Notes: generated by a model from the sequence alone, not told the origin. Counted from the first letter of the stretch, positions 18,513 through 28,087 are shown. The stretch is DNA of 64,000 nucleotides from Herpetosiphon llansteffanensis (GCF_003205875.1 NZ_PUBZ01000088.1:1-64000); one strand, 5' to 3'. Numbers and translations: made by a program.

Positions 18513-20210
18513 TTACTCCTTATCAACATTATTTGAATATGGCGAATATAAGCGTTGAACTGTAAAATCGTCAGAGAGGTCAGTAAAGATTCCCATTTGA
18601 CGCAATCGCTTGAGCATAGCCTGTAAATTCTCACGTGCAGCAGCGTGATATTCAACACCATGCATTTCTAGAGGAGGACGATCAATAATAATCCCATAGC
18701 GCTGTTCAAGGAATTTCAAAAATTCTTGAAGTCGTATAGATGGTGGTAGTTTATTTTGACCTCGATCTTCGATCGGCATTGCATGCATTGTTGCCAATTG
18801 GACCAATAATGATAAAAGGTCATTACTTGGCGCATAATGCCAAGTACGTCGTTGACGTTGAATACCACTAAGCAATCCATAGGTTTTATTCATTCCGCCT
18901 GCTCCTACAATCCAGCCCATATAGTTGCTTAATACATTTTGTCTTTGGCCCTCTTCTAAAAGTAAAACCAATTGTTGAATATCTGTTTTTCCTGATTCAA
19001 TTATTTCCTCAAACAAATCACTATCTTCTGTATCATCTTCTTCAGCTAAAGGTATAGTTGCCTCACGAATGGTTCCAATGGCATGGCGCGCCGCTGCATC
19101 CAAGTGGAACTTCAATTCAGGATCATCGCGCATCAATAAAATACGCTGTAAATAGATAGCGCCTTGAGGGTTATCATGAAGGATTTGATTAATCCGTATT
19201 TTTCCACTAGCAGATTTCTTTAATATTCCGATTTGTTTATCTAACCAGCGAAGTTCGACCATAGATCGAAAGAAATGTTGAAAAATCTCAACATCTCTAC
19301 GAACACATTCACTAGACATTCGATGACTCAAATGATTTTGCTTACCAATAAAATCCACGTAAATTAAAGGTTTTTGTTCAATAATAGGATCATTCATTGC
19401 CGATGGTAATATCGATGGATCATACACAAGTTGATTAATTGCATAGGCTAAGCGAAGCGAATAAAGATACATCTCAAAACTTACCAGTGCTTGAAAATAA
19501 TAGGTTAATGCTTGATTCGGCATTCGTTCAGCGTACGTATGTAAAAACATCCAGATATCTTTGGCGACAATATTAGTTAGTCCAACACATGGACTATATT
19601 CATTTTTATCGTTTTCTCGCCCAAAACCTGTTGCTTCAAATCCATCAGCAAAAACCATCGACAAAGTAGTCAATGTATCTAAATCTGTTTTACCATCATA
19701 AGCAGCATTAGTTGTTCCTGGTACATTACCAAATATAATTCCTTTTCCAAATATTTCTATTATTTGTTTTTTAATATAATCATGTCCAAGTTGAATTTCT
19801 TTACAAAGAATCTGATATATAAAAGAATCAACACCTCTTTGTCTCCTACTTTCAATAGGGAAACCTGGTTTATAACATAATAATGAATATGGTAATATCG
19901 CCATAATCTGCTCCCCACGTTTATTACGACCAACCTTACTTGTCGCAATTAATGATGTTCTAACTAATTTCTCCAATATGATATTCTTCTCTCTTTTTTC
20001 GTATGTTTTTGTTTCAATTTTATTAGAAAATTCATTAATATAAAATATTATTTCCTCTTTATTTTTAACTTTCGATCTTGATTTCCCACCACTCATAATT
20101 TTAAAGAATAATGAAGGCAAAAATATGTCTGTATTAAAGTCATTAAGTTCAATTGTCATGACTTTTGAAAAACTAACTCCAACCAAGTCTTTTGGAATTT
20201 TAACTTTCAT
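18513..20210 (-). CDS. Unrecognised 565-residue middle protein of the cassette
   Basis: I do not recognise this protein. It has no clear signal peptide or membrane segment. The first 100 residues are Lys/Ile-rich. The middle is helical in character. Residues 385-400 form an acidic stretch (EEDDTEDSD). The last 110 residues alternate predicted helices ending in a winged-helix-like segment (RENLQAMLKRLRQMGIF). Its ATG overlaps the stop of the kinase gene (ATGA), and the ATPase gene starts 4 bp after its own stop, so the three proteins are made in fixed register and probably act together. An adaptor, regulator or target-recognition role is possible, but nothing in the sequence decides this. Confidence 0.8.
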   Translation of the reverse strand: MKVKIPKDLVGVSFSKVMTIELNDFNTDIFLPSLFFKIMSGGKSRSKVKNKEEIIFYINEFSNKIETKTYEKREKNIILEKLVRTSLIATSKVGRNKRGEQIMAILPYSLLCYKPGFPIESRRQRGVDSFIYQILCKEIQLGHDYIKKQIIEIFGKGIIFGNVPGTTNAAYDGKTDLDTLTTLSMVFADGFEATGFGRENDKNEYSPCVGLTNIVAKDIWMFLHTYAERMPNQALTYYFQALVSFEMYLYSLRLAYAINQLVYDPSILPSAMNDPIIEQKPLIYVDFIGKQNHLSHRMSSECVRRDVEIFQHFFRSMVELRWLDKQIGILKKSASGKIRINQILHDNPQGAIYLQRILLMRDDPELKFHLDAAARHAIGTIREATIPLAEEDDTEDSDLFEEIIESGKTDIQQLVLLLEEGQRQNVLSNYMGWIVGAGGMNKTYGLLSGIQRQRRTWHYAPSNDLLSLLVQLATMHAMPIEDRGQNKLPPSIRLQEFLKFLEQRYGIIIDRPPLEMHGVEYHAAARENLQAMLKRLRQMGIFTDLSDDFTVQRLYSPYSNNVDKE

Positions 20211-23200
20211 ACATTACCTCCCTGTGTCAAATTTTCTAAGATCAAGGTTTGATTTTGTTGTTTAATTGTATGAATCCGCTGATTCATTTCAATTAATACT
20301 AGCTCATTGGTTTCACGTAAGAGCAAGGCGCTTTTGAATGGTGCAAGCTCTTCCAACAAGGGCTTATATTCATCAGAATAAGGATCAGCCCCATCAGCCA
20401 AGCGTAATAATAATTCAAACAGCTCTAAGGTTATCTCTAAACGAGGATATCCTTGTCGATGTTTAAAGATTAATATTTCAGGAATAGACTCAATCGTCGT
20501 TTGATTAACTGATTGAGAAACTTCGAGAACAAACTGATCAATCGGAAATTGCTTCACTACAGCAAGTTGTTGTTGTTCAGAAAAAGAAATACGTAAACTC
20601 AATTTCTGAGATGTAGCAAATAGAGGCAATCCATCCGAACGTAAAAATCCACGAGCGATTATTTCTAGGAAATCGGAGCAATTAATCTTCTCTGCAAGGA
20701 TTGCTATATATTGTTCAGCATAACGATATGGTAAAAACCGATTAACGGTAACCATTGGCTCACTCACTATCGGGCGATTTAAATCTTCTGCTGAAAAATA
20801 TAATCTTCGTTTAACCGCACCAATCCAGGCTTTTTCTTCGATAAAATGCGTACGATCAGATTGATGAGCATCAAGAAAAAGCTTATAAAATTCCAAGTCA
20901 TTGCTTACCTGGTGATAGTGTAAAAATCGATCTAGTTGCGGATACGATTGGCGAGCAGGATCAAGAATAGCAAGATCACCAAGTAATTCATCAGTACCAT
21001 TATCTGTCGTAAAAATAGATTGCCAAAAAGTAATATTTTGAAATGCTTCAAGTGAATCTTCTGAATTCATTAGAGAATGAATATCACTACAAACGTTATT
21101 ACCAGTAATTAACAATGCGAAACTTGAGCGTAAATCGCGCATTGTAATATGACGTTGACGACGTAAATGGGCTATCAATAGTAGATATTCCAAACGCGCT
21201 GCTATGCGTTTATGTCGTAGAGATTGGGCATTAATTTTAATTGGGCAACGTAATTGAGCACTACATTGATTGCATATTTGCCAGTCTTCGATGTTAATTA
21301 ATTTATCGAGAACTTCTCTTGCAATACTGATAGCTTCAGAGTCAAGATTAATAAACGCCCGTCGCTTAAGATCAATAACCCAAACAGCTTGATCAACCTG
21401 TAATGAATGCTTATAAGCATAATCAACGGCTTGCTTAATCGCCGAGAATGTTTGGCCATGCCGATCAAGAAAATCAACGAGTCTCCCATCATTAATTGCA
21501 ACAAGCACTGTGAGCTGATTGGTTTGAAATGATCTACCTTCTAAACCACTTAATTTCTGCATCAGCTGTTGATCCGCACTCAAATCTCCATGTGACTCAG
21601 AGGCATCGTAGCAACTACGGAAATGATGTCCATTGAGTTGATATTCCCAACCACTTGGATCATCATAGATCTTTTGTGCCTGCAGCCGAGATAATTCTCG
21701 CTTAACTTGCTCTAAAAATGCAGTTTTACCATCACCAGGGTTTCCAGAAAGAAAAACAATTTTTGGTTTTTGATTCAAAATATCTGGTAACAACTTTTCA
21801 TCAAGATTTGTAGGTACATAGGTTTTAAGCACAAAATCTGAATCAAGTCCACGATTATTAGCATTTCCACCAACACTTGTCCGTATGAGGGAACGAATAT
21901 CACTAACCCAAGGATTAATCTGGGGAACGAGATCATTTCTCGTTTCAGGTGTAGTATCAAATACGCGTAAGGCATTAGTTACTTGTTCACGAAATATTCG
22001 AGCACTTTGAGGACGTTCATCAGGATTATAACTAAGTGCTTTAGCCAAAACATCAATAATATTCTGTTGCCGCTGATTGGTATAAATAATCTTTTCAATA
22101 TCCTGTTTTTTACTATCAATAAAAGAATTTTTCCCTGTTAATACCCGAAAAAGGATAATTGCTAACGCATAGCGATCAATCGATTTCGGTATAGTATTAC
22201 TCGTTAGAATCTCTGGCGGCCAGTAGAGCGGTGTTCCTGCAAAACCAGCAGCTTCAGAATTGGAAAGCGCAAATCCGAAATCGATCAAGACAAATCGACT
22301 ACGCTCAGTATCAAGAATAATATTTGCTAGTTTAATATCCCGATGGAGAAGTCGCTGATCCTCTAACTCTTCTAGAGCACTCAACATATGATCTGCAAGC
22401 TTCCACCAAGCATCTAAATCCCACGGAAATTCGGTTTGGAGTTCCTCTAGGTTTTGACCAGGAATATATTCCATTTTGAGGTGGATTTGCTTGGTGGCAG
22501 GAAAAATATCAAAGACTTTAGGCAAATAGCGTGAGGTCACTTGCTTTAATGCATTAAACTCATTTTGAACAGCTTGCCAAACATCAGCTGCATTAAAAAA
22601 TTGTTTTGCAGCAATTAATCCCGTCGTAGGAAATTCTAAATCCTTTACAAGAAAGGTTTGAGCAGTTGCGCCTCGTCCCAACAATCGCTCTACTTGATAT
22701 CGGTTATCAAGCTTCATTAGCGATTGCTCATCGCTAAGCAGAGTTCTATCAGCTAAATCACTAAATATTTTACTAATTCCTTGAGAATCACGAGTATTTG
22801 TTAGATCGCCATTAAGTAATGATTCAAAAATCTGAGTTAATTCTTCGATAATTGCTAGCTCTACGCTACTCCAGCGATGATAAAGATTAGGTATATTTAT
22901 TGGCTTTTGATTGACTTCAGTAGCGTAATTACGTAAATCATTAATTGAACAAGCACTCAGTCGTTCAAGAAATACGAGTGCTAAGCTATAGCGATCAGTT
23001 GCTTGGGTCGCATAAGCATAACTCAATTTCAATGTTGGATGAGCATAAGCATCGGTTAAATCAATTTGATCTAATTGATAAGCAATTGATTGATCGTCAA
23101 TTCGTGCAGCAAAAAAGTTTGAAAAAACTGCTCTTGGTTGGGGTTGACTACGAAGTTCCTGAATAGTAATTGCGGAAGGGTTAATTGCGCGGTGAATAAC

Positions 23201-24118
23201 TTGATGTTGGTGAATCTGAGCGAGTGCTGAAAAACAGATGCTCGCTCGTGTTAACTCTTTGGCAAAATCATCTCGCGATTCGGGAAATGCAATCGCCGCC
23301 AATGTTTTACCTTTAGGCGGCGTTATTGGAATTACTTGAAAATGCTCAGACCATAAAATAGGATCATGAACTTCTGCAACAACGCCAGTCTCTTTCAGAT
23401 TTGCCAGAGCAGTATATTCGCGATCAAAAAAGGCTGTTAACTCTGCTTGGTTTTGGACTTTAGTTAAATCGTAGACCATTAATAAGCGGCTTTGCTGACG
23501 AAAGGTGGCTTGAAAAATTTTTATTCCTCCAGGGCCAACACTTGATTCAAGAATTTGGTAATCCTGAATCATTGTTGGATTCGCAGGCCGATCGCCAAGA
23601 TCATAGAAGCTTTTCTCTAAGGCTAGCCGATGGGTGCTACTAATCTTTGTTGATTGTTGTTGGTCTAATTGAATAAGTCGCTCAACCACCGTTTGGCCTA
23701 AAAATACCTGTTTTTGCATTCGGGGGTCTTTAACGCGAGGGAATTGCTGAGCATTGGTAAGGAGAATTCCTGCATGGACAAAATAAGAAAGATTGAGAGT
23801 GGGTATTTTTGCCCTTAAATGTCCTGCAAGCGGGCGAGCTACAAAATCTATTTTATTAAGCGGACTTGTTATAGAACTGCCGTCTGCAAAAACCCAAGTC
23901 TGGTCACTTCCACTTATTGTGCCATTCCATGATTTCTCATCAAGTATAAAAACCAAATGAAACCCAATAACAATAAAATCAATTTCAGAAGTGCGTCCAT
24001 GGATAGGCAAGGTTTTATTACAAATAACAATCCATTCATCAGGTAAGGTAGCCAGAATATTGGCGGCACGCCTTTCACTCTCGGTCGCAAATTCTCCAGC
24101 ATAGATCATTTTAGCCAT
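20207..24118 (-). CDS. NERD - pseudokinase - Ser/Thr kinase - P-loop protein
   Basis: A 1303-residue cytoplasmic protein, first gene of the cassette. Residues 1-120 resemble a NERD domain, a nuclease-related fold: EIDF with D47, and D60-E-K62 at the D/E-x-K position. Residues 190-350 look like a kinase fold without catalysis: HRAINPS, where A311 replaces the catalytic Asp. Residues 470-720 are an intact kinase: LGRGATAQTF loop, HRDIKLAN (D594, K596, N599) and DFG (D613). A second enzymatic half follows, with Walker A GNPGDGKT (K798, T799) and a CxxCx5C cluster (C949, C952, C958). The start at 24118 has GAGGG 9 nt upstream. NERD-kinase fusions are known in BREX (PglW) and, as I recall, MADS kinases. 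Here there is no methyltransferase or PglZ partner. A signalling or licensing role in defence is inferred. Confidence 0.85.
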   Translation of the reverse strand: MAKMIYAGEFATESERRAANILATLPDEWIVICNKTLPIHGRTSEIDFIVIGFHLVFILDEKSWNGTISGSDQTWVFADGSSITSPLNKIDFVARPLAGHLRAKIPTLNLSYFVHAGILLTNAQQFPRVKDPRMQKQVFLGQTVVERLIQLDQQQSTKISSTHRLALEKSFYDLGDRPANPTMIQDYQILESSVGPGGIKIFQATFRQQSRLLMVYDLTKVQNQAELTAFFDREYTALANLKETGVVAEVHDPILWSEHFQVIPITPPKGKTLAAIAFPESRDDFAKELTRASICFSALAQIHQHQVIHRAINPSAITIQELRSQPQPRAVFSNFFAARIDDQSIAYQLDQIDLTDAYAHPTLKLSYAYATQATDRYSLALVFLERLSACSINDLRNYATEVNQKPINIPNLYHRWSSVELAIIEELTQIFESLLNGDLTNTRDSQGISKIFSDLADRTLLSDEQSLMKLDNRYQVERLLGRGATAQTFLVKDLEFPTTGLIAAKQFFNAADVWQAVQNEFNALKQVTSRYLPKVFDIFPATKQIHLKMEYIPGQNLEELQTEFPWDLDAWWKLADHMLSALEELEDQRLLHRDIKLANIILDTERSRFVLIDFGFALSNSEAAGFAGTPLYWPPEILTSNTIPKSIDRYALAIILFRVLTGKNSFIDSKKQDIEKIIYTNQRQQNIIDVLAKALSYNPDERPQSARIFREQVTNALRVFDTTPETRNDLVPQINPWVSDIRSLIRTSVGGNANNRGLDSDFVLKTYVPTNLDEKLLPDILNQKPKIVFLSGNPGDGKTAFLEQVKRELSRLQAQKIYDDPSGWEYQLNGHHFRSCYDASESHGDLSADQQLMQKLSGLEGRSFQTNQLTVLVAINDGRLVDFLDRHGQTFSAIKQAVDYAYKHSLQVDQAVWVIDLKRRAFINLDSEAISIAREVLDKLINIEDWQICNQCSAQLRCPIKINAQSLRHKRIAARLEYLLLIAHLRRQRHITMRDLRSSFALLITGNNVCSDIHSLMNSEDSLEAFQNITFWQSIFTTDNGTDELLGDLAILDPARQSYPQLDRFLHYHQVSNDLEFYKLFLDAHQSDRTHFIEEKAWIGAVKRRLYFSAEDLNRPIVSEPMVTVNRFLPYRYAEQYIAILAEKINCSDFLEIIARGFLRSDGLPLFATSQKLSLRISFSEQQQLAVVKQFPIDQFVLEVSQSVNQTTIESIPEILIFKHRQGYPRLEITLELFELLLRLADGADPYSDEYKPLLEELAPFKSALLLRETNELVLIEMNQRIHTIKQQNQTLILENLTQGGNV

Positions 24119-24374
24119 TGTGATTACCCTCATAGGTATGATTGATGAGTATCAGATTACAGCCCTACATGAACTAACAGCTATTGTAGCTGATTATGAT
24201 TAAATTGGAAGATTAATTTTTTTATACTTCGATTACGAAGACTATAAGTACAGCAATATAAAACCATACTTTGTTATTTTTAGATACAATAATTAAACAC
24301 ATTTTTCATATTTCAATAATCAATTAATATAATTACATATCTATATTAATTGAAAGTATTTTCAACAATAGATC
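24119..24374. other. AT-rich leader of the cassette operon with two small inverted repeats
   Basis: No gene is visible in this 256-bp AT-rich stretch upstream of the kinase gene. Two small inverted repeats stand out: CAGCT-5-AGCTG at 24178-24192 and CTTCG-4-CGAAG at 24227-24240. On the minus strand TACAAT (24188-24183) with a poor -35 could be a promoter, but this is weak. The stretch probably holds the operon's control region and the right junction of the insertion. Confidence 0.5.
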
Positions 24375-24521
24375 CTCGAATGGAATCGCGAAAATACGGT
24401 TGATCAATGGCATCTGCAGCCACTCGCTGCGCCTGCTGGCTACGCTGCTGCGCTAGCTTGCCCCCGTTCTGCCAGCCCAATTCAGCTGCAACAACGCGAG
24501 TGGCTGGGCATAGCTGAGTAA
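24375..24521 (+). pseudogene. Displaced 3' end of the phosphopantetheinyl transferase gene (right direct-repeat copy)
   Basis: This fragment keeps an open frame from CTC at 24375 to TAA at 24519-24521. Its 48 codons match the end of the intact transferase gene apart from a few substitutions (Val to Leu, Leu-Val to Gln-Leu, final NLF to IAE). It has no start codon, ribosome site or catalytic motif, so it is a remnant. It marks the right boundary of the cassette. It is probably the gene's original terminus, replaced by an incoming copy (inference). Confidence 0.9.
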
Positions 24522-24539
24522 AGTGCTGAAGGCTATTTT

Positions 24540-24568
24540 TTGTCAAGCAGCCAGCCCTGTGTTAAAAT
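24540..24568 (+). promoter_or_regulatory. Promoter of the glycan export operon
   Basis: TTGTCA (24540-24545), a 17-bp spacer and TAAAAT (24563-24568), about 40 bp before the deacetylase start. It lies just outside the cassette, consistent with a native promoter. Confidence 0.55.
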
Positions 24569-24609
24569 GCGCAATTGCGTTGAGCACGCACTAACTCGAA
24601 GGGCTTTAC

Positions 24610-26400
24610 ATGCAGCGGTTTCGTCAATCTTCGATTCTGATCATCCTGACCATGGCTTTGTTTGGCCTTGGCGGCCTGCTGATCGCTCAATGGTTGCGCC
24701 CCGATCGCTCGCCACGCACGTGGACTGGCGGCAATATTCTGGCCAACGCCGATTGGCAAAGCGCTGCCGATAACGGAATTCCTGATGGCTGGACGGGCAA
24801 TGGCCTCAAACGCGCCGACACCACCAATGGCTATGTGCTCGACGATACGTATAGTTTGCAATTGTATGGGGTCAATAGTTTTGCTCGCTCACCACGCCTC
24901 ACGGCTCAAGCAGGTCAGCGCTATCGGCTTGGTTTTCAAGCATTAATCGACCCCGGAACCCAACGCAGCAGCGTCGGTGCACAAATTCAGGTTTGGGTGC
25001 ATTGGGTCGATGCCGCTGGCGATGATATTCGGCTCGATAAGCAAGAACCCATACTGCTGGGCTTCGATAGCCAAGGCGCACCAACCTGGACCCCAATTTT
25101 GCTTGAAACTGAGCCAAGCCCCAGCCAAGCAGCTTGGGTTGCAATTTCAATCCACGCGCTTTCCGATGACACCATTTATCTTGATAATTTGAGTATGGCC
25201 GCAGCAGGCATTTATATCGAACCCTATCCACAGGGCGCGGTTGCCGCCGTGAGCTTTAGCGTCGATTGGGAAACTGCCATGGGCGGGGCAATTCACTCGC
25301 TCAGTTTGCCGACCGATGCCATCAGCAGCGCCACCAGTTTGGGCTTGCAAGCACGCCAAGGCACCCACAATTTACTCGATTTATTTGCGCCACATCAGAT
25401 TCGCGGCACATGGTTTGGCAATGGCTATAATTTTTTATTCGGCAACCAAGAGCGCCGCACCTGGATGGGCGATCCAACCTTTGCTTGGGCCGCCAGCACG
25501 CCGCGCCGTTGGCAAACGATCGATTGGTCGCAAACGCCATGGTTCAGCCACGATCCCTATGGCACGGTCGAAAGCGATCCTGCTTGGTATTTTGGCGATT
25601 TGCTTGCGCCATTACACGCCGCCCAACAAACAATCGAAAGCCATACGTTTAGCCATATGTACGTCGGGTTTGCTCAGGCCAACGAGCTAGCCAGCGATAG
25701 CAGCGCATGGCACGAATTGGCAATCAGCCAAGGGCTTGCACCAGCCAGCAGCCTCGCGTTTCCCTATGGCGGCAGCGACGGCGTAACCGAAGCTCATTGG
25801 CAAACCTTACGCGCCGCTGGCATTCGCACCGTGGTGCGGACGCGGGTGCTCGATGCAACCAACCTTCAACGCGGCTTAAACGATCGCCACTTGTTGATTG
25901 ATCGCCGCTGGTGGCAACCGCGCCAATTGCCAGGCCACGATCTGGTTGCATTGCCAGATGTCTATCTCACGCCGCAAACCGCACTCACTGCAACCACCTA
26001 TTTGCAGCAAGCCATGGCCAGCGGCGGAGTCATCGACATCTATGCCCATAATTACGAAATTTATAATCCTGCGCAAATCGCTGTTTGGCAAACCGCCATT
26101 CAACAGGCGGTTGCTGCTCAAGCGTGGATCGCCACCGTGCCGGAGATTGCCGACCGCTGGCGTGCGCTCAAATCCATTCAACTCACCATCGAACAAACTC
26201 CTGAACAACTCCAGATTCGCCTAGCCAACCAAAGTCGTTTTGATTTGGCGCAGCTAAGCTTGCGGCTTCCTGCTGAAAGCATTGGCAGCGATAAAGGCAG
26301 CTTTGATCAGGCCCAACATCGGCTGATTCTTGATTTACCAGCAAACTCCGCCGAGGAGATTACGATATGGCTCAAACCATCAACGCCGCACGTACCGTAA
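24610..26400 (+). CDS. Membrane-anchored polysaccharide deacetylase-like protein
   Basis: A 596-residue protein. Residues 8-27 form a signal anchor. Residues 40-200 are a beta-rich domain with Trp/Asp-rich, carbohydrate-binding character ending in TIYLDNLSM. From about 210 comes a NodB-like deacetylase region with FSVDWE for the metal-binding aspartate and SHTFSHMY, giving the H-x3-H pair, then AFPYGG. It would act outside the membrane on an exported glycan, removing acetyl groups. The C-terminal 60 residues are an extra beta-like tail. The next gene begins inside its last 34 bp, so it is cotranscribed with the glycan exporter. Substrate is unknown. Confidence 0.8.
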   Translation: MQRFRQSSILIILTMALFGLGGLLIAQWLRPDRSPRTWTGGNILANADWQSAADNGIPDGWTGNGLKRADTTNGYVLDDTYSLQLYGVNSFARSPRLTAQAGQRYRLGFQALIDPGTQRSSVGAQIQVWVHWVDAAGDDIRLDKQEPILLGFDSQGAPTWTPILLETEPSPSQAAWVAISIHALSDDTIYLDNLSMAAAGIYIEPYPQGAVAAVSFSVDWETAMGGAIHSLSLPTDAISSATSLGLQARQGTHNLLDLFAPHQIRGTWFGNGYNFLFGNQERRTWMGDPTFAWAASTPRRWQTIDWSQTPWFSHDPYGTVESDPAWYFGDLLAPLHAAQQTIESHTFSHMYVGFAQANELASDSSAWHELAISQGLAPASSLAFPYGGSDGVTEAHWQTLRAAGIRTVVRTRVLDATNLQRGLNDRHLLIDRRWWQPRQLPGHDLVALPDVYLTPQTALTATTYLQQAMASGGVIDIYAHNYEIYNPAQIAVWQTAIQQAVAAQAWIATVPEIADRWRALKSIQLTIEQTPEQLQIRLANQSRFDLAQLSLRLPAESIGSDKGSFDQAQHRLILDLPANSAEEITIWLKPSTPHVP

Positions 26401-28079
26401 ATGGCAAACGTCGTCGGTTAGGCGGCTTTCATTGGTTTTTGTTGTTGCTGACAATTGGCATGACCGTGCTAATTTCAGCGCCAACCCTGTTTTTCCAAAC
26501 GGTTCAATACGATGCAAGCGCCACGATTCAACTCAATCCGCAACGCTATCGCAGTTTTATGGCCGAACAAGCCTTGCAAAATCAGTTATGCGATGCCAGC
26601 CGCAACGTGGTCAAAAGCATTTTGCCCAAATTTGGCAGCAATACCTTCGGCTCAGCCTGTGCCGCACCTGCTGCTGATGGCAGTTTAATCTTAACCGCCC
26701 AAGCGACCTCTCCAGAAGATGCCCAAGCCGCCGCCGATTACACCGCCCAAAAGCTGATTCAGCAGGTGCGGGCGGCTGGTGGCCGCGATAGTTTGCGCCG
26801 CTTGATGGAATATGAGCTTGGCTTATTGCTCAAAAATCAGCCAGCCAACAATGAGCTTGGTCGCCGTTTGCGCGAATTGATCGGTGTACAAGCCTTTGAT
26901 TTTTCGTTGCATGCCAACACTGAACTGCCAGCAATCAATGCCGAGGATCTCAATGATCTGGTGCGCGCGTTTGAAGTGCGCTTCGATCAGATTGCCGTTG
27001 AGTTACGGCAACCAGATTTAGCAGCAGAACGGGCGCGCGACCTCAAAACCGCCCGCGGCTTAATTGGCACCATCCTGACCGATGTGCTCTACGCCGACCC
27101 GCGCTACCAATCCAATGATAGCAAAGCCAGCGCTGCTTATGTCAAACAAGCAGCGCTCTTGCCAACCCAAGCCCGTTCGCAAAATTTTGCGCTCAAATTT
27201 GGCTTGGCCTTGGCGGTTGGTATCGTTGGCGGCATTTTGTTGGTGCTAGCCGATCGCGCAATTGGTATCGTCGATAAAGTACGTGAGCTTTGGGCCTATC
27301 GCGAGCTGATTCGCAACTTGGTGCTGCGCGATTTACGCTCACGCTACAAAAACTCGGCCTTGGGCTATGTTTGGTCGTTGCTCAACCCATTGTTGATGAT
27401 TTCGATCTTCTATATTATTTTCGGCCTGCTGCTCAATTCCAATATTCGCCATTTTCATATTTTCTTGATGGTGGCATTATTACCGTGGAATTATTTTATT
27501 GGCGGCATGGCTGAAGGTATGATGAGCGTGATCAGCAACGCCAACTTGATCAAAAAGGTTTATTTCCCACGCGAAATTTTGCCAATCACCACATTAATTT
27601 CCAATTTGGTAAATTTCATGCTGGCATTGCCAATTATGTTTTTGATTATGTTTATTACTGGTGCGCCAATCAAAGCAACGCTTTTATTGATGCCAGTCAT
27701 TATCATCATCGAAAGTATGTTTATTTTGGGAATGATTCTCTTCTTATCGTCAATCACGGTATTTTATCGTGATGTTTCGCATATTATGGGGATTGTGCTG
27801 CAATTGTGGTTTTTTATCACGCCAGTATTCTACCCCTTAGATAATATTGCCAGCGCCAATTATGCCAAACTAGTGCGGTGGCTCAATCCAATGGCCTCAA
27901 TTGTCGATTTCTATCGCGATATTGCCTATGGTGGGGTCACCAATATTCCCGATTATCCAACGCCTGGCTTGCCAAGCCTCGACGGAGTGGCGCGAACTGG
28001 TCTGACCGCCTTGATTGTGCTGTGTTTCGGAGCCTATGTGTTTAACCATTACAGCGCCCGATTTGGCGAAGAACTCTAA
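26367..28079 (+). CDS. Fusion of a Wzz-like chain-length domain with an ABC-2 (Wzm-type) glycan permease
   Basis: A 570-residue membrane protein in two parts. Residues 1-300 have the layout of a chain-length regulator/copolymerase: one helix at about 22-45, an extracytoplasmic helical domain, and a second helix at about 276-296. Residues 305-570 are an ABC-2 permease of the polysaccharide family, with LRDLRSRYKNSALGYVWSLLNP and FFITPVFYPL, and six hydrophobic helices. These are normally separate proteins. The start at 26367 is supported by GAGGAG 8 nt upstream even though it lies inside the preceding gene. The ATPase partner follows 8 bp later. It would export a lipid-linked glycan. Confidence 0.85.
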   Translation: MAQTINAARTVNGKRRRLGGFHWFLLLLTIGMTVLISAPTLFFQTVQYDASATIQLNPQRYRSFMAEQALQNQLCDASRNVVKSILPKFGSNTFGSACAAPAADGSLILTAQATSPEDAQAAADYTAQKLIQQVRAAGGRDSLRRLMEYELGLLLKNQPANNELGRRLRELIGVQAFDFSLHANTELPAINAEDLNDLVRAFEVRFDQIAVELRQPDLAAERARDLKTARGLIGTILTDVLYADPRYQSNDSKASAAYVKQAALLPTQARSQNFALKFGLALAVGIVGGILLVLADRAIGIVDKVRELWAYRELIRNLVLRDLRSRYKNSALGYVWSLLNPLLMISIFYIIFGLLLNSNIRHFHIFLMVALLPWNYFIGGMAEGMMSVISNANLIKKVYFPREILPITTLISNLVNFMLALPIMFLIMFITGAPIKATLLLMPVIIIIESMFILGMILFLSSITVFYRDVSHIMGIVLQLWFFITPVFYPLDNIASANYAKLVRWLNPMASIVDFYRDIAYGGVTNIPDYPTPGLPSLDGVARTGLTALIVLCFGAYVFNHYSARFGEEL

Positions 28080-28087
28080 GCGAGGCA

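Noticed and set aside
18509-18661. Longer start for the HerA-like ATPase
   Set aside because: It would overlap the upstream gene by 149 bp, and the AAGGAG site lies directly before 18508.
13442-24118. Complete BREX, Dnd or MADS locus
   Set aside because: No PglX, PglZ, BrxC-like, DndA-E or methyltransferase gene lies in the cassette or next to it.
13440-24374. Integrative element of the usual integrase/tRNA type
   Set aside because: No tRNA gene is at either end and no recombinase gene is inside; only the duplicated gene terminus marks the borders.
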